NCBI RefSeq assembly: GCF_016864555.1
Contig: NZ_CP044011.1
Location: forward strand, 1 to 64,000
Direction: 5' to 3'
DNA from: Sinorhizobium sp. BG8
Lineage (GTDB): Bacteria; Pseudomonadota; Alphaproteobacteria; Rhizobiales; Rhizobiaceae
Length of the DNA: 64,000 nucleotides
Under the pieces are notes generated by a model, which saw nothing but the letters and a program-made list of their open reading frames with translations, was not told the origin of the DNA and did no database searches. The position numbers were made by a program, and so were the translations under genes. Position 1 is the stretch's first letter. Every line of letters begins with the position of its first letter. Positions 18,166 through 26,774 of the stretch are shown in pieces.

Positions 18166-18876
18166 TCACACGGCCGTGCCGGCCGGCGTCTTGGCGGCGG
18201 ATACGGTCGCCTCGATATGGTCTACGAGCGCGTCCGCAAGCCCGAGCCTTCCCGCCAGCAGGTCGAGATAACCACGCTCCGCCCGGCTGTCAGGCTCGAT
18301 TGTCAGCCGCGACGCTGTATAGAGCTCGACCTTCTGCTCCTCGCTTTTGGCGGCCGCAACGATCGCGTCCATGTCGATCGGATTGGCGAGCTCGCTATCG
18401 AGGAATGCCGTGGCGTCGTCGCCGAGGCCGGATACCTTGAGCTTGTCGATGATGCGTTCCCGCTCGGCCGCATCGATATGGCCGTCGGCGCGCGAGGCGG
18501 CGATCATGGCGCGCACCAGCACCAGTGCGAAATCGGCGGATACCGCTTCCGTCTCGAAGCCGGAATTGGTCGGAGGGGGAAGCAGTTCCGGGGTCGTCCC
18601 CGCGGCAGCGTCCTGCGGCGCCTGCCCTGCCTTGTAGGCCTGGTACGCCTTGTAGCCGAGGCCGGCGATTGCGGCCAGGCTGCCGAGCTTGAGAGCGCTG
18701 CCGGTCACCTGCCGGCCAGCGCCGGTGCCGAGCAGCACGCCGGCGATCGCGATCGAGGCGAGAGGGTTGTCCTTGGCGAGCTGGGTCACTTGCCCGGCCC
18801 TGTCCCGCACGGTCCCTCCCGCGCCAGGCACCTGCGATCCGAGGAACTGATCCAGCAATTTCTTCGCATCGAACAT
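18166..18876 (-). CDS. DUF533/TerB-like protein (YebE family)
   Basis: 236 residues. The N-terminal half carries a hydrophobic stretch (NPLASIAIAGVLLGTGAGRQ, SLAAIAGLGYKAYQAYKAG) that may insert in the inner membrane. The C-terminal half is a TerB-like helical domain with the acidic motif RADGHIDAAERERIIDKL, a likely metal-binding turn. Function is unknown in the family; E. coli YebE is envelope-stress related. It is a single gene. Confidence 0.8.
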   Translation of the reverse strand: MFDAKKLLDQFLGSQVPGAGGTVRDRAGQVTQLAKDNPLASIAIAGVLLGTGAGRQVTGSALKLGSLAAIAGLGYKAYQAYKAGQAPQDAAAGTTPELLPPPTNSGFETEAVSADFALVLVRAMIAASRADGHIDAAERERIIDKLKVSGLGDDATAFLDSELANPIDMDAIVAAAKSEEQKVELYTASRLTIEPDSRAERGYLDLLAGRLGLADALVDHIEATVSAAKTPAGTAV

Positions 18877-18989
18877 CTTGGCTCTCCGTTTCTTGTGCCG
18901 ACTGCAACGGAAGATAGGATTGCCATATGCGAATTACAAACAGGCGAAAGCGCCGCATGCGCGGCGCGCTCGCTTGGGCCCGGCCTTGC

Positions 18990-19628
18990 TCAGCCCTTCA
19001 GTGCGAATGCTTCGGCGGCAAGCTTGGTGATTCCCGCCCAGTCACCCTTGACGATGAGCTCCTTCGGAGCGACCCACGAACCGCCGACGCAGACGATGTT
19101 CGGCAGCGAAAGATAGTCCTTCGCATTCGAAAGCGAGATGCCTCCGGTCGGGCAGAAGAGCGTGCCGGCAAGCGGCGATGCCAGAGACTTGAGGTAGGAT
19201 GCGCCGCCCGCCTGCTCGGCCGGGAAGAACTTGAGAACCTCATAGCCCTCGTCGCGCAGTGCCATCACCTCGCTTGCAGTCGCCGCGCCGGGAAGCAGCG
19301 GAACCTCGAAATCCTCCGCCGCATCGAGAAGCGACGGTGTGGATCCGGGGCTGACGATGAACTGCGAACCTGCGGTGACCGCCTGCTCGAACTGGGCGGC
19401 GTTGAGGATCGTTCCCGCACCCGGAACGGCACCCTCGACCTCGTCGGCAACGGCGCGGATCGCGTCGAGTGCGGCCGGCGTGCGCAGCGTGATCTCGATC
19501 GCCTTGAGCCCGCCCGCCACCAGCGCGCGCGCAAGCGGAACCGCAGTTTTGGCATCCTCGATGATGAGGACCGGTACGACGGGCTGCAGCTTGAGGACGG
19601 AGAGGAGCTTTTCGTTTTTCTCGCGCAT
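18990..19628 (-). CDS. eda: KDPG aldolase (2-dehydro-3-deoxy-6-phosphogluconate aldolase)
   Basis: Cleaves KDPG to pyruvate and glyceraldehyde 3-phosphate in the Entner-Doudoroff pathway, cytosolic, 212 residues. The general base Glu is in IEITLRTP, the Schiff-base Lys in VLKFFPAEQ and the phosphate loop in FCPTGGISLSN. The start at 19628 gives the normal family N-terminus (MREKNEKLLSVL). It is a lone gene divergent from the CYTH gene. Confidence 0.94.
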   Translation of the reverse strand: MREKNEKLLSVLKLQPVVPVLIIEDAKTAVPLARALVAGGLKAIEITLRTPAALDAIRAVADEVEGAVPGAGTILNAAQFEQAVTAGSQFIVSPGSTPSLLDAAEDFEVPLLPGAATASEVMALRDEGYEVLKFFPAEQAGGASYLKSLASPLAGTLFCPTGGISLSNAKDYLSLPNIVCVGGSWVAPKELIVKGDWAGITKLAAEAFALKG

Positions 19629-19756
19629 GGCATCGGCCCTTAAAACGATTGAATTTCCCGTGGAATATAGCGCTTGTCCGTTGATGTCGAGACAAAACCG
19701 CACGGTAGGGCTCAAACTTCATGCAAGCCCATACTGAGCGCTTGCCATCAGAGTGC

Positions 19757-19762
19757 TATAAT
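19757..19762 (+). promoter_or_regulatory. Perfect -10 box upstream of the CYTH gene
   Basis: TATAAT 47 bases before the CYTH start at 19810. No good -35 element is seen at 16-18 bases, so it could need an activator. Confidence 0.4.
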
Positions 19763-19809
19763 GTAGTCTCGCTCGCACCTACGGTCCGCAACCATTCAGG
19801 GCGGAAAGC

Positions 19810-20301
19810 ATGGCCAAGGAAATCGAAAGAAAATTTCTGGTTTCGGGAAGTCGCTGGCGCCAGACCGCCGATGCAGGCGTCAGGATTCGTCAGTCCTACA
19901 TCATCACGACCGACGACCGGTCGGTGCGGGTTCGCACCTATGGCGACGGTCGGGCGCAGCTCACGATCAAGATCGGGCAATCCGCCCTGGTGCGCGACGA
20001 GTATGAATTCGACATCGATCCCGACGAGGCCAGGGACATGATGCGCCAGGCGATCGGGACGATCATCGAGAAGACCCGATACAAGGTACGCCATGGCTCC
20101 CACGTCTGGGAAATCGACGTCTACGGCGGCATCCACACGGGGCTGGTGATCGCCGAGGTGGAACTTGCGAGCATCCATGATGATCCGGACCTGCCGCCGT
20201 GGGTGGGCCGGGAAGTGACCGGCGAGAGCCGCTATTCCAACCAGGTGATGGCGCTCGGCCAGTCTGCGGGACTGACACATGCAGTTCATCTTCAGGCCTG
20301 A
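19810..20301 (+). CDS. CYTH-domain protein, probable inorganic triphosphatase
   Basis: 163 residues. It carries the CYTH signature EIERKFLV at residues 4-11, alternating charged strands (RSVRVRTYGDGRAQLTIKIG) and the acidic AEVELAS strand that line a triphosphate tunnel with divalent metal. Bacterial members hydrolyse tripolyphosphate. It overlaps the following CHAD gene by 23 bases, so the two proteins probably act together on polyphosphate. Confidence 0.88.
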   Translation: MAKEIERKFLVSGSRWRQTADAGVRIRQSYIITTDDRSVRVRTYGDGRAQLTIKIGQSALVRDEYEFDIDPDEARDMMRQAIGTIIEKTRYKVRHGSHVWEIDVYGGIHTGLVIAEVELASIHDDPDLPPWVGREVTGESRYSNQVMALGQSAGLTHAVHLQA

Positions 20302-21196
20302 CAAGCCGCTGGACAAGGAAATCCGCCGCATCGCCGGCGGCTATATCGAGAAGGCGATTACCACGCTCGAGGGCAGCCCACCCGGCGACGAAGAAGCCAT
20401 CCATACGACGCGAAAGCAGTTCAAGCGCATGCGCGGCCTCTACCGCCTTGTGCAGTCAGCGGACAAGGAGTTCCGCGAGAAGGAGAATACGCGGATCGGG
20501 GAGGCCATGCGCGCCCTCGCCGCCGTCAGGGATGCGACGTCCCGCATCGAATGCGCCCGCCACCTCGCCGTCTCGGCATCGACCGCCGACGAGCACATGG
20601 CCATCATCCGCATCTGCGACCGCCTGGTGGAGTGGCGCAAGGAGCATGCCCCCAGCGGCGAGGAGATGGCGGCGCTGCAGGCCCGCACGATCGCCACCTG
20701 CCACGAAGCCAAGGCTGCCCTCGACACGTTCTCGGCGCCGGATTCGGCGCGGGCGACATCGCGGACCTTCGGCCGGGGATGGATGCGTACCAGCGACAGG
20801 GCCGCCAAGGCTATCGAGAACGCCAGGAATGGCGGCGATGCCGAAAGCTTCCACGCCTTGCGCAAGCGTGCGCAGGACCGGTGGATGCAGAGCGGCTTCC
20901 TGGCGGAGGCCTGGCCGTCCGCCTTCTTCGCGAGCTCGGCCAGGTCAAAGCGGCTCGTGCAGCTTCTCGGCGTCAATCAGGATATCGCTCTGCTCGGCAA
21001 CTTCATCGATACGCATGCCGCCGATCTCGGCTCGTTCGGCGACGTCGCCCACCTTCTCTCGGTCATGATCGCGGAGAGCACCCGGATGCGAGCCGAGGCG
21101 CTTCCGCTTGCCGACGCCATCTTTGCCGGACGTCCCGAGCGGGAGGGCGAACGCGTCGAGCTCCTCTGGCGGTACGCCTGCAAGGTGCGCCGGTAG
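20279..21196 (+). CDS. CHAD-domain protein, probable polyphosphate binder
   Basis: 305 residues, all-helical, with conserved His and Lys/Arg residues facing a basic pore: AIHTTRKQFKRMRGLYRLV and ESFHALRKRAQDRWMQ, the two copies of the His-x-x-R/K signature. CHAD proteins bind inorganic polyphosphate granules. The start at 20279 lies inside the CYTH gene, a long overlap that suggests tight co-translation. Elsewhere the two domains are often one polypeptide. Confidence 0.88.
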   Translation: MQFIFRPDKPLDKEIRRIAGGYIEKAITTLEGSPPGDEEAIHTTRKQFKRMRGLYRLVQSADKEFREKENTRIGEAMRALAAVRDATSRIECARHLAVSASTADEHMAIIRICDRLVEWRKEHAPSGEEMAALQARTIATCHEAKAALDTFSAPDSARATSRTFGRGWMRTSDRAAKAIENARNGGDAESFHALRKRAQDRWMQSGFLAEAWPSAFFASSARSKRLVQLLGVNQDIALLGNFIDTHAADLGSFGDVAHLLSVMIAESTRMRAEALPLADAIFAGRPEREGERVELLWRYACKVRR

Positions 21197-21258
21197 ACAA
21201 AATGTCGCGAGCGCGCGCGGCAATTGCCTGAAAAGCCGCAAAGCTGTATTTGGCAGCC

Positions 21259-22203
21259 ATGACCAGCGAACTCTCCATTCCCCGCCCCGAGGCCGACGGC
21301 CAGTTCCTTGTGGCCGCGCTCTATCACTTCGTCTCCGTGCCACGGTTCGCCGACCTGCGCGAACCGCTTCAGGCGCTGTGCGAGGAACACGGCGTGCGCG
21401 GCACGCTGCTGCTCGCCCACGAGGGCATCAACGGCACGATCGCCGGACCCGAAGAAGGCGTGCGAACCGTGCTTGCCTATCTGCGCGCGCAACCCGAATT
21501 CGCGTCGCTGCAGCACAAGGAGAGCCGTGCCTCCAAGATGCCGTTCCTGCGCATGAAGGCGCGGCTGAAGAAGGAAATCGTCACGATGGGCGTCGAGGAC
21601 ATCGACCCCAACAGGATCGTCGGCACCTATGTCGCGCCGAAGGACTGGAACGCCCTGATCTCCGATCCGGACACGATCGTCATCGACACGCGCAACGACT
21701 ACGAGACCGCCATCGGCGTATTCCGCAACGCCGTCGATCCGAAGACCAAGACGTTCCGAGAATTTCCGGAATGGGTCCGGCAGAACGAGGGGCTGCACAA
21801 CAAGCCCAAGATCGCCATGTACTGCACCGGCGGCATCCGCTGCGAGAAGGCGACCGCCTTCATGAAGCAGGAGGGTTTCGACGAGGTCTACCATCTCGAG
21901 GGCGGCATTCTGAAGTATCTCGAGGAAGTCCCCGCGGACGAGAGCCTCTGGGAAGGTGCCTGCTTTGTATTCGACGAACGCGTCTCCGTGACCCACGGAC
22001 TGAAGGAAGGCGAACACAAGCTGTGCAGGGCCTGCCGGCATCCGCTGACCGCCGAGGAGATCGCGTCCCCGGTCTACGAGGCGGGCGTCTCGTGCCCCCA
22101 TTGCCACACGGAACGAAGCGATGACGACCGCCTCCGCTTCCGCCAGCGGCAGAAGCAGATGGATCTCGCCCGCAAGCGCGGACAGAAACACCTCGGCAAG
22201 TAA
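21259..22203 (+). CDS. trhO: tRNA uridine(34) hydroxylase, rhodanese family
   Basis: Oxygen-dependent 5-hydroxylation of U34 in tRNA, cytosolic, 314 residues. An N-terminal acylphosphatase-like domain ([14 protein letters not shown]) is followed by a rhodanese domain with [19 protein letters not shown], the catalytic Cys in [13 protein letters not shown] and a C-terminal zinc-ribbon-like tail ([13 protein letters not shown]). The length and motifs are those of YceA/TrhO. The start at 21259 (MTSELSIPR) is chosen over an upstream TTG. It is probably its own unit after the CHAD gene. Confidence 0.92.
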   Translation: MTSELSIPRPEADGQFLVAALYHFVSVPRFADLREPLQALCEEHGVRGTLLLAHEGINGTIAGPEEGVRTVLAYLRAQPEFASLQHKESRASKMPFLRMKARLKKEIVTMGVEDIDPNRIVGTYVAPKDWNALISDPDTIVIDTRNDYETAIGVFRNAVDPKTKTFREFPEWVRQNEGLHNKPKIAMYCTGGIRCEKATAFMKQEGFDEVYHLEGGILKYLEEVPADESLWEGACFVFDERVSVTHGLKEGEHKLCRACRHPLTAEEIASPVYEAGVSCPHCHTERSDDDRLRFRQRQKQMDLARKRGQKHLGK

Positions 22204-22316
22204 GGCGGATCACCCGGAAGTGCTCGGCGGTTCCCGATTGCGGGATGCGCAAGAACAACGAGCACATGCGTCGACAGCCGGTCCGGTGATCGCGACGCGC
22301 TCGAGGGCGACTTCAG

Positions 22317-22676
22317 TCAGGCAACAGCTGTCGCTTGTGCACCGCCCGCCGAAGACCGGCGATGTCGCCGCTTGACGGCCTGGATTTCACGCATCAGCGC
22401 GTCGAAATCCTCGAGCGCCTCCTGCTCCTCCTGCGAAAGATCCTCGGGACGCCCGAAGCGGGTCAGCAGTACCGCAAGCGCATCCTCGATCCGGCCGATC
22501 TGCCGGCCATAGCTCGCGACGTCGCGCAGGATCTCGCCTTCGACCTCCGGGTTGGACGACGGGCCGAGATCGAAGCTGAAGAGACTGAAGCTCGTGTTGC
22601 CGGGGCTGAACACCCAGGTCCAGGGGTTGATCGTCTGCGTCACATCTCCGGAAAGCGGCAACTGGAAGCGGGCCAT
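22317..22676 (-). CDS. Unknown 119-residue protein
   Basis: A good ribosome site (GAGGGGAC) precedes the ATG at 22676. The N-terminus reads like a beta hairpin (MARFQLPLSGDVTQTINPWT), and the second half is helical and acidic then basic (EEQEALEDFDALMREIQAVK, RRHRR). No signal peptide or helix for the membrane is seen. No family is recognised. Codon use and base composition match the neighbours, so it is probably a real rhizobial gene. Confidence 0.6.
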   Translation of the reverse strand: MARFQLPLSGDVTQTINPWTWVFSPGNTSFSLFSFDLGPSSNPEVEGEILRDVASYGRQIGRIEDALAVLLTRFGRPEDLSQEEQEALEDFDALMREIQAVKRRHRRSSAGGAQATAVA

Positions 22677-22771
22677 GATCGTCCCCTCGTTGATGGAGCA
22701 CCAAGAATAGCCACACGACCGCGAGGCAGCAATCGCGCCCTAAACGCGGGGCGTGGGGCGCCAACCCTGAA

Positions 22772-22812
22772 ATGACAATCCCGGCGGATGGCTTGTCCGC
22801 CGGGACCGTCAT
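22772..22812 (-). terminator. Strong terminator after the Ser-rich protein gene
   Basis: Ten-base perfect stem TCCCGGCGGA/TCCGCCGGGA with a seven-base loop, extended by ATGAC/GTCAT across a two-by-two internal loop. It lies about 120 bases beyond the stop at 22935 on the minus strand and is followed by TTTC. Confidence 0.6.
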
Positions 22813-22934
22813 GAAGTGGCATCATGCCAAACCGGCCACGGCGAGGCCGGCGCCAACAGAGGCGGTTCACAGAAACGGCATGCCCAGGGGGTGGACCTGA
22901 CGATCACCGCCTGGACAGGAATGCCGTCTCTTCG

Positions 22935-23303
22935 TCAGACCCATGCGGTACGCTCGCCGAACGGCGTGGAATCATCGAAATTCGTCGTTCCGATATTGCT
23001 CTTGCTTTCGTCCGAGGACGATTGCGTGGCCTGTGCGGCCTTGGCATCCTGTCCGTTCTGCGCTTCCCCAGACTTGCTGGCCTGCTGCGCTTCAAGTGAA
23101 GCGAGCTGGGCCTTCAAGGCTGCGACTGCCTCTTCAATCTCGGCCTTTTCTTCGTCGGACTGGGCATCTTCCAGTTCCGCTTCCTTGGCCGAAATTTGAG
23201 ATTCGAGCTGAGCGATCTGCGAGCTTAGCGAACTCCCAGAACTGCTCGTCGAACTCGTGCTCGAGAGAAGCGATACCGATGAACTTGAAATGGCGCTAAC
23301 CAT
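22935..23303 (-). CDS. Ser-rich coiled-coil protein, unknown
   Basis: 122 residues. The first 45 are mostly Ser and Thr (VSAISSSSVSLLSSTSSTSS), then a coiled coil (QIAQLESQISAKEAELEDAQ), an Ala/Gln-rich linker and a tail NIGTTNFDDSTPFGERTAWV. There is no signal peptide or Cys. Such small Ser-start coiled-coil proteins occur in rhizobia without known role; export by a type I or flagellar-type route is only a thought. The start at 23303 has a GAGGA site. Confidence 0.6.
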   Translation of the reverse strand: MVSAISSSSVSLLSSTSSTSSSGSSLSSQIAQLESQISAKEAELEDAQSDEEKAEIEEAVAALKAQLASLEAQQASKSGEAQNGQDAKAAQATQSSSDESKSNIGTTNFDDSTPFGERTAWV

Positions 23304-23330
23304 CTTTTCGTCCTCTACTTCTTCTTCACA

Positions 23331-23354
23331 ATGCCCCGGCATAGGCCGGGGCAT
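23331..23354. repeat. Perfect ten-base hairpin in the leader of the Ser-rich gene
   Basis: ATGCCCCGGC-ATAG-GCCGGGGCAT, 28 bases upstream of the start at 23303. It has no T run on either strand, so it may be a leader stem that affects translation or mRNA stability. Confidence 0.5.
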
Positions 23355-23779
23355 GGGAACTCTTCCCTGCTTGCCGGGTTGCGGAAAAGGCGATTTATAA
23401 GGGGTCAGATCTTGTCACCCGCGCACGGGGAGAATGGAGGCCGGTTGGCGCCTCACGCAAATCCGTTCGGATTTTTCCGCGAGTAAGGGCACTTTCTTTG
23501 CGCCGTCTTTCGAAAAACAGCAATTCAAGGAAACAGGATTGCATTTGTTTCTGTTTCGCAATGAATTGCGCACCGGATACGCGGCGCCACGCAGCAACGC
23601 TTGGCAATATTGAGAGATATGGAGAGACAAAATTCCTGGGCGTCGCAACCGTTGTTTACCCGAAACATCACGATTTCGCCGACATTAGTTCATCTCTCGC
23701 GCCGGCCTGACGTAACGGCACCTCGTTTCTAGGCGCCGGCAGTAGATATTCGACGATTCGCCCCTATCCGAAAATGCAA
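23355..23779. other. Gene-free stretch
   Basis: About 425 bases between the Ser-rich gene and the metQ terminator, less GC-rich than its surroundings. I find no open frame with a ribosome site, no tRNA and no clear promoter. It may hold the promoter of the Ser-rich gene. Confidence 0.45.
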
Positions 23780-23807
23780 ATCGCGCGCCGTGTTTGCGGC
23801 GCGCGAT
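23780..23807 (-). terminator. Terminator of metNIQ
   Basis: Eleven-base perfect stem ATCGCGCGCCG/CGGCGCGCGAT, six-base loop, followed on the minus strand by TTTGCATTTTC. It starts 23 bases after the metQ stop. Confidence 0.75.
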
Positions 23808-23829
23808 GAGAAATCAGGTCCGGTGGGTC

Positions 23830-24609
23830 TTACCAGCTGGGGATGACCGAACCCTTGAAGGTGTCGTTCACGAAGGCCTTCACAGCGTCGCTGTGGTAGG
23901 ACTCGACCAGCGTCTTGACCCAGGCGGCGTCCTTGTCCTTGGCGTTGATTGCGATGACGTTGACGTAGGGCGCCTTCTCGCCTTCGCGGGCGATCGGATC
24001 CTTTGCCGGATCGAGACCTGCTTCAAGCGCATAGTTCGTGTTGATCACGGCAGCGTCGACATCGTCCAGCGAGCGCGGCAGCTGGGCGGCGTCGAGCTCA
24101 GCGAAGGTGAGGTTCTTGGGGTTCTCGGCAACATCAGCCGGACCGACCTTGAGGCCAGCGCCTTCCTTGAGCTTGATCAGGCCGGCATCTGCGAGCACCA
24201 GCAGGGCACGCCCGCCATTGGTCGGATCGTTGGGAATTGCGACCGTTGCGCCATCGGCAAGCTCCTCGAGGCTCTTGACCTTCCTGGAGTAGACGCCCAT
24301 CGGGAAGTTGACCGTGTAGGCGATGTCGACGAGGTCGAAGCCGCGGTCGGCGACCTGATTGTCGAGATAGGGCTTGTGCTGGAAGGAATTGGCATTGAGT
24401 TCCCCATCCGCCAGAGCCTGGTTAGGCACGACATAGTCGGAAAACTCGAGCACTTCGATGTCGAGGCCCTTGGTTGCCGCGACTTCCTTGACCTTTTCCA
24501 TGATCTGCGCGTGCGGACCGGGCGTGACGCCCATCTTGATCGTTTCGGCGTGGGCAGCGCCCGTTGCGAAGGCGAGCGCCAGCGACGCCGCGAGAATGAG
24601 TTTCTTCAT
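23830..24609 (-). CDS. metQ: Methionine ABC transporter, substrate-binding protein
   Basis: 259 residues, NlpA/MetQ family, catches methionine in the periplasm. The signal peptide MKKLILAASLALAFATGAAH ends in an AXA site with no lipobox Cys, so it is free or periplasmic rather than a lipoprotein. Core motifs are IKMGVTPGPHAQIMEKVKEV, FQHKPYLDNQVADRG and AIPNDPTNGGRALLVLADAG. It is the last gene of metN-metI-metQ, with a strong terminator behind it. Confidence 0.92.
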   Translation of the reverse strand: MKKLILAASLALAFATGAAHAETIKMGVTPGPHAQIMEKVKEVAATKGLDIEVLEFSDYVVPNQALADGELNANSFQHKPYLDNQVADRGFDLVDIAYTVNFPMGVYSRKVKSLEELADGATVAIPNDPTNGGRALLVLADAGLIKLKEGAGLKVGPADVAENPKNLTFAELDAAQLPRSLDDVDAAVINTNYALEAGLDPAKDPIAREGEKAPYVNVIAINAKDKDAAWVKTLVESYHSDAVKAFVNDTFKGSVIPSW

Positions 24610-24628
24610 TGCTTTGCTCCTTGGATGT

Positions 24629-25294
24629 TCAGTTCTTGCGGGTGCGCCGGTCGAACCTTCGCGCCAGCGCGTCTCCGGCGCTTTGCACAAGCTGGACCAG
24701 CACGATGAGGACGATGACGACGATCAGCATGACGTCGGGCATGAATCGCTGATAGCCGTAGCGGATGCCGAGGTCGCCGAGCCCGCCGCCGCCGACCGCG
24801 CCGACCATCGCCGAATAGCCGATGAGGCTGACGATCGTCATCGTCAGCGCCAGGATCAGTGCCGGACGGGATTCGGCGAGCAGCACCTTGAAGACGATCT
24901 GCATGGGCGTGGCACCCATGGCGCGCGCCGCCTCGATCAGCCCCTTGTCGACCTCGCGGATCGCCGCTTCGACGAGGCGGGCGAAGAACGGGATCGTTGC
25001 GATGGTCAGCGGGACGATCGCCGCCTTGGTGCCGATCGACGTGCCGGTGATGAGCCGTGTCAGCGGGATGATCGCGACGACCAGGATGATGAAGGGCGTC
25101 GAGCGCGCGGCGTTGACGACAAGCCCGACGATGCGGTTCGTCGACGGTGCGGGGAAGAGCTCGCCGCGACCGCTGGTCGCCAGGAACACGCCGATCGGAA
25201 GCCCGATCAGCGAACCGATGAGACCGGCGATTGCGACCATGCGCAACGTGTCGAGCGTCGCCTTGGCGATGAGGAGGAGAAGGTCAGGCGACAT
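24629..25294 (-). CDS. metI: Methionine ABC transporter, permease
   Basis: 221-residue inner-membrane protein with five to six helices. The permease loop (EAA motif) is [20 protein letters not shown], and the family segment [20 protein letters not shown] is present. It forms the channel with MetN at the loop. It overlaps the end of metN by eleven bases, so the two are translationally coupled. Confidence 0.93.
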   Translation of the reverse strand: MSPDLLLLIAKATLDTLRMVAIAGLIGSLIGLPIGVFLATSGRGELFPAPSTNRIVGLVVNAARSTPFIILVVAIIPLTRLITGTSIGTKAAIVPLTIATIPFFARLVEAAIREVDKGLIEAARAMGATPMQIVFKVLLAESRPALILALTMTIVSLIGYSAMVGAVGGGGLGDLGIRYGYQRFMPDVMLIVVIVLIVLVQLVQSAGDALARRFDRRTRKN

Positions 25295-26375
25295 AGCCGA
25301 GAACCTCCGTTACAAGGCCGTTTTCGTTGAAGAAGTTTCGCGCACGCTCCGTCGTCTCGGGCGTTGCGGCATAGGCGACCACCAGCGAGCCGTAGGGTTC
25401 GCCGCCGATCTCGTCGATCGTTCCGGCGATGATGTTCACCTCGGTTCCGACCGTCTTGATCAGCTGGGACACAAGCGGACGTTCCGCCGTGGCGCCGAAG
25501 AAGGTGAGCCGCACCACAGCCCTGTCCGTCGCTCCCGGCGCCGCCTTGAGATTTCTGGCAAGCGCATCGGGAAGCTTCGAGCCCGGAAGGCCGGACAAGA
25601 GAGCCCGCGTGGTCTCGTGCTGCGGCTGCGTGAACACGTCGAAGGTCCGCCCCTCTTCGACGATCCGCCCGCGGTCGATGACTGCAACCTTCGAGGTCAC
25701 GGCCTTCACCACTTCCATTTCATGGGTGATGAGCAGGACGGTCAGCCCCAGATCGGCGTTGATCGTCTTCAGCAGTTCGAGGATCGACTGGGTCGTTTCC
25801 GGATCGAGCGCCGAGGTCGCCTCGTCGGAAAGCAGCAGCTTCGGTTCGGTGGCGAGCGCGCGGGCGATGCCGATGCGCTGCTTCTGCCCGCCGGAGAGTT
25901 CCGAGGGGTAGCGCGCATGCTTGTCGGCGAGCCCGACCAGATCGAGCAGCGGGCGCACGCGCGCCTCGATTGCCTGCTTGTCGACGCCGGCGATTTCGAG
26001 CGGAAGCGCGACATTGTCGAAGACGGTGCGGGACGAAAGCACGTTGAAGTGCTGGAAGATCATCCCGACCGAACGGCGAAGGCCGCGCAGGCCGGTTTCG
26101 TCCAGCCCGGCGACATCGACACCGTCGACGATCACCTTGCCGCCGGAAGGCCGCTCCAGTCCGTTCACGAGCCGGATCAGGGTCGATTTCCCGGCACCCG
26201 AGCGCCCGATGATGCCGGTGATCGAGCCCTTGGGCACGACAAAGTCGACGCCATCGAGGGCGACGAAGGCGCCGCTGGCGCCGGCCGTGCCAAACTGCTT
26301 GGACACGTTTTCAAAGGCGACTGCGGACTTTGCGCCTTCCTGCCCGGTGTGGGTGGCTGATTGGATTTTGCTCAT
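25284..26375 (-). CDS. metN: Methionine ABC transporter, ATPase
   Basis: 363 residues. Walker [13 protein letters not shown] signature [15 protein letters not shown], Walker [13 protein letters not shown] and switch His in [10 protein letters not shown]. The C-terminal NIL domain (about residues 270-350) senses methionine and inhibits transport when the pool is full. It is the first gene of the operon. The start at 26375 lies two bases after a perfect seven-base hairpin that would cover its ribosome site. Confidence 0.94.
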   Translation of the reverse strand: MSKIQSATHTGQEGAKSAVAFENVSKQFGTAGASGAFVALDGVDFVVPKGSITGIIGRSGAGKSTLIRLVNGLERPSGGKVIVDGVDVAGLDETGLRGLRRSVGMIFQHFNVLSSRTVFDNVALPLEIAGVDKQAIEARVRPLLDLVGLADKHARYPSELSGGQKQRIGIARALATEPKLLLSDEATSALDPETTQSILELLKTINADLGLTVLLITHEMEVVKAVTSKVAVIDRGRIVEEGRTFDVFTQPQHETTRALLSGLPGSKLPDALARNLKAAPGATDRAVVRLTFFGATAERPLVSQLIKTVGTEVNIIAGTIDEIGGEPYGSLVVAYAATPETTERARNFFNENGLVTEVLGYVA

Positions 26376-26377
26376 CG

Positions 26378-26506
26378 CCAGACCGCCCCGGTCTGGGAGA
26401 GTGAAACAGGAATGGATGTCATCGGTGCTCTCGGATGTTCGAAGTCAGGTCCGTTCAGGACGGACGGAGAATGCGTTTGCTCAGGCCGACATTCGGCAAC
26501 GCATTC
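26378..26506 (-). promoter_or_regulatory. Structured leader of metNIQ with three stem-loops
   Basis: On the transcript in order: a stem GAATGCGTT/AACGCATTC with a 20-base loop (26469-26506), GTCCGT-TCAGG-ACGGAC (perfect, 26449-26465), then CCAGACC-GGGGC-GGTCTGG (26378-26396) ending two bases before the metN ATG. The last loop holds the only SD-like GGGG. This is a candidate riboswitch or translational control element for methionine uptake. It does not show the SAM-II pattern I know. The further 270 bases up to 26774 show no gene. Confidence 0.5.
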
Positions 26507-26774
26507 GTATCAGGGAGCAACTCTCTATCATCTGGAGACCGGACATTTCAATTCGCGTTCGCACCCGCTGCAACGGGGCACGGGCACCCGGGCGCTTATG
26601 GACCATCAAGCGGCGGCAATGATAGGCATCATTTTCCGCCTGCAGCACCAATCCAGCAAAAAATTGCTCTTTGGCGCCAGGATTCGCCCCTGAGGCAGGA
26701 AAGTGTCGTGGAATGGGGTGAAGCCGGCAGAAGTTGGCCACGGGTGGGAACCCGGCCGCTCCCTGCCCCTTGCC

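Noticed and set aside
26378-26506. SAM-II riboswitch upstream of metN
   Set aside because: The known SAM-II core sequence and pseudoknot pattern are not visible; only unassigned stems are reported.
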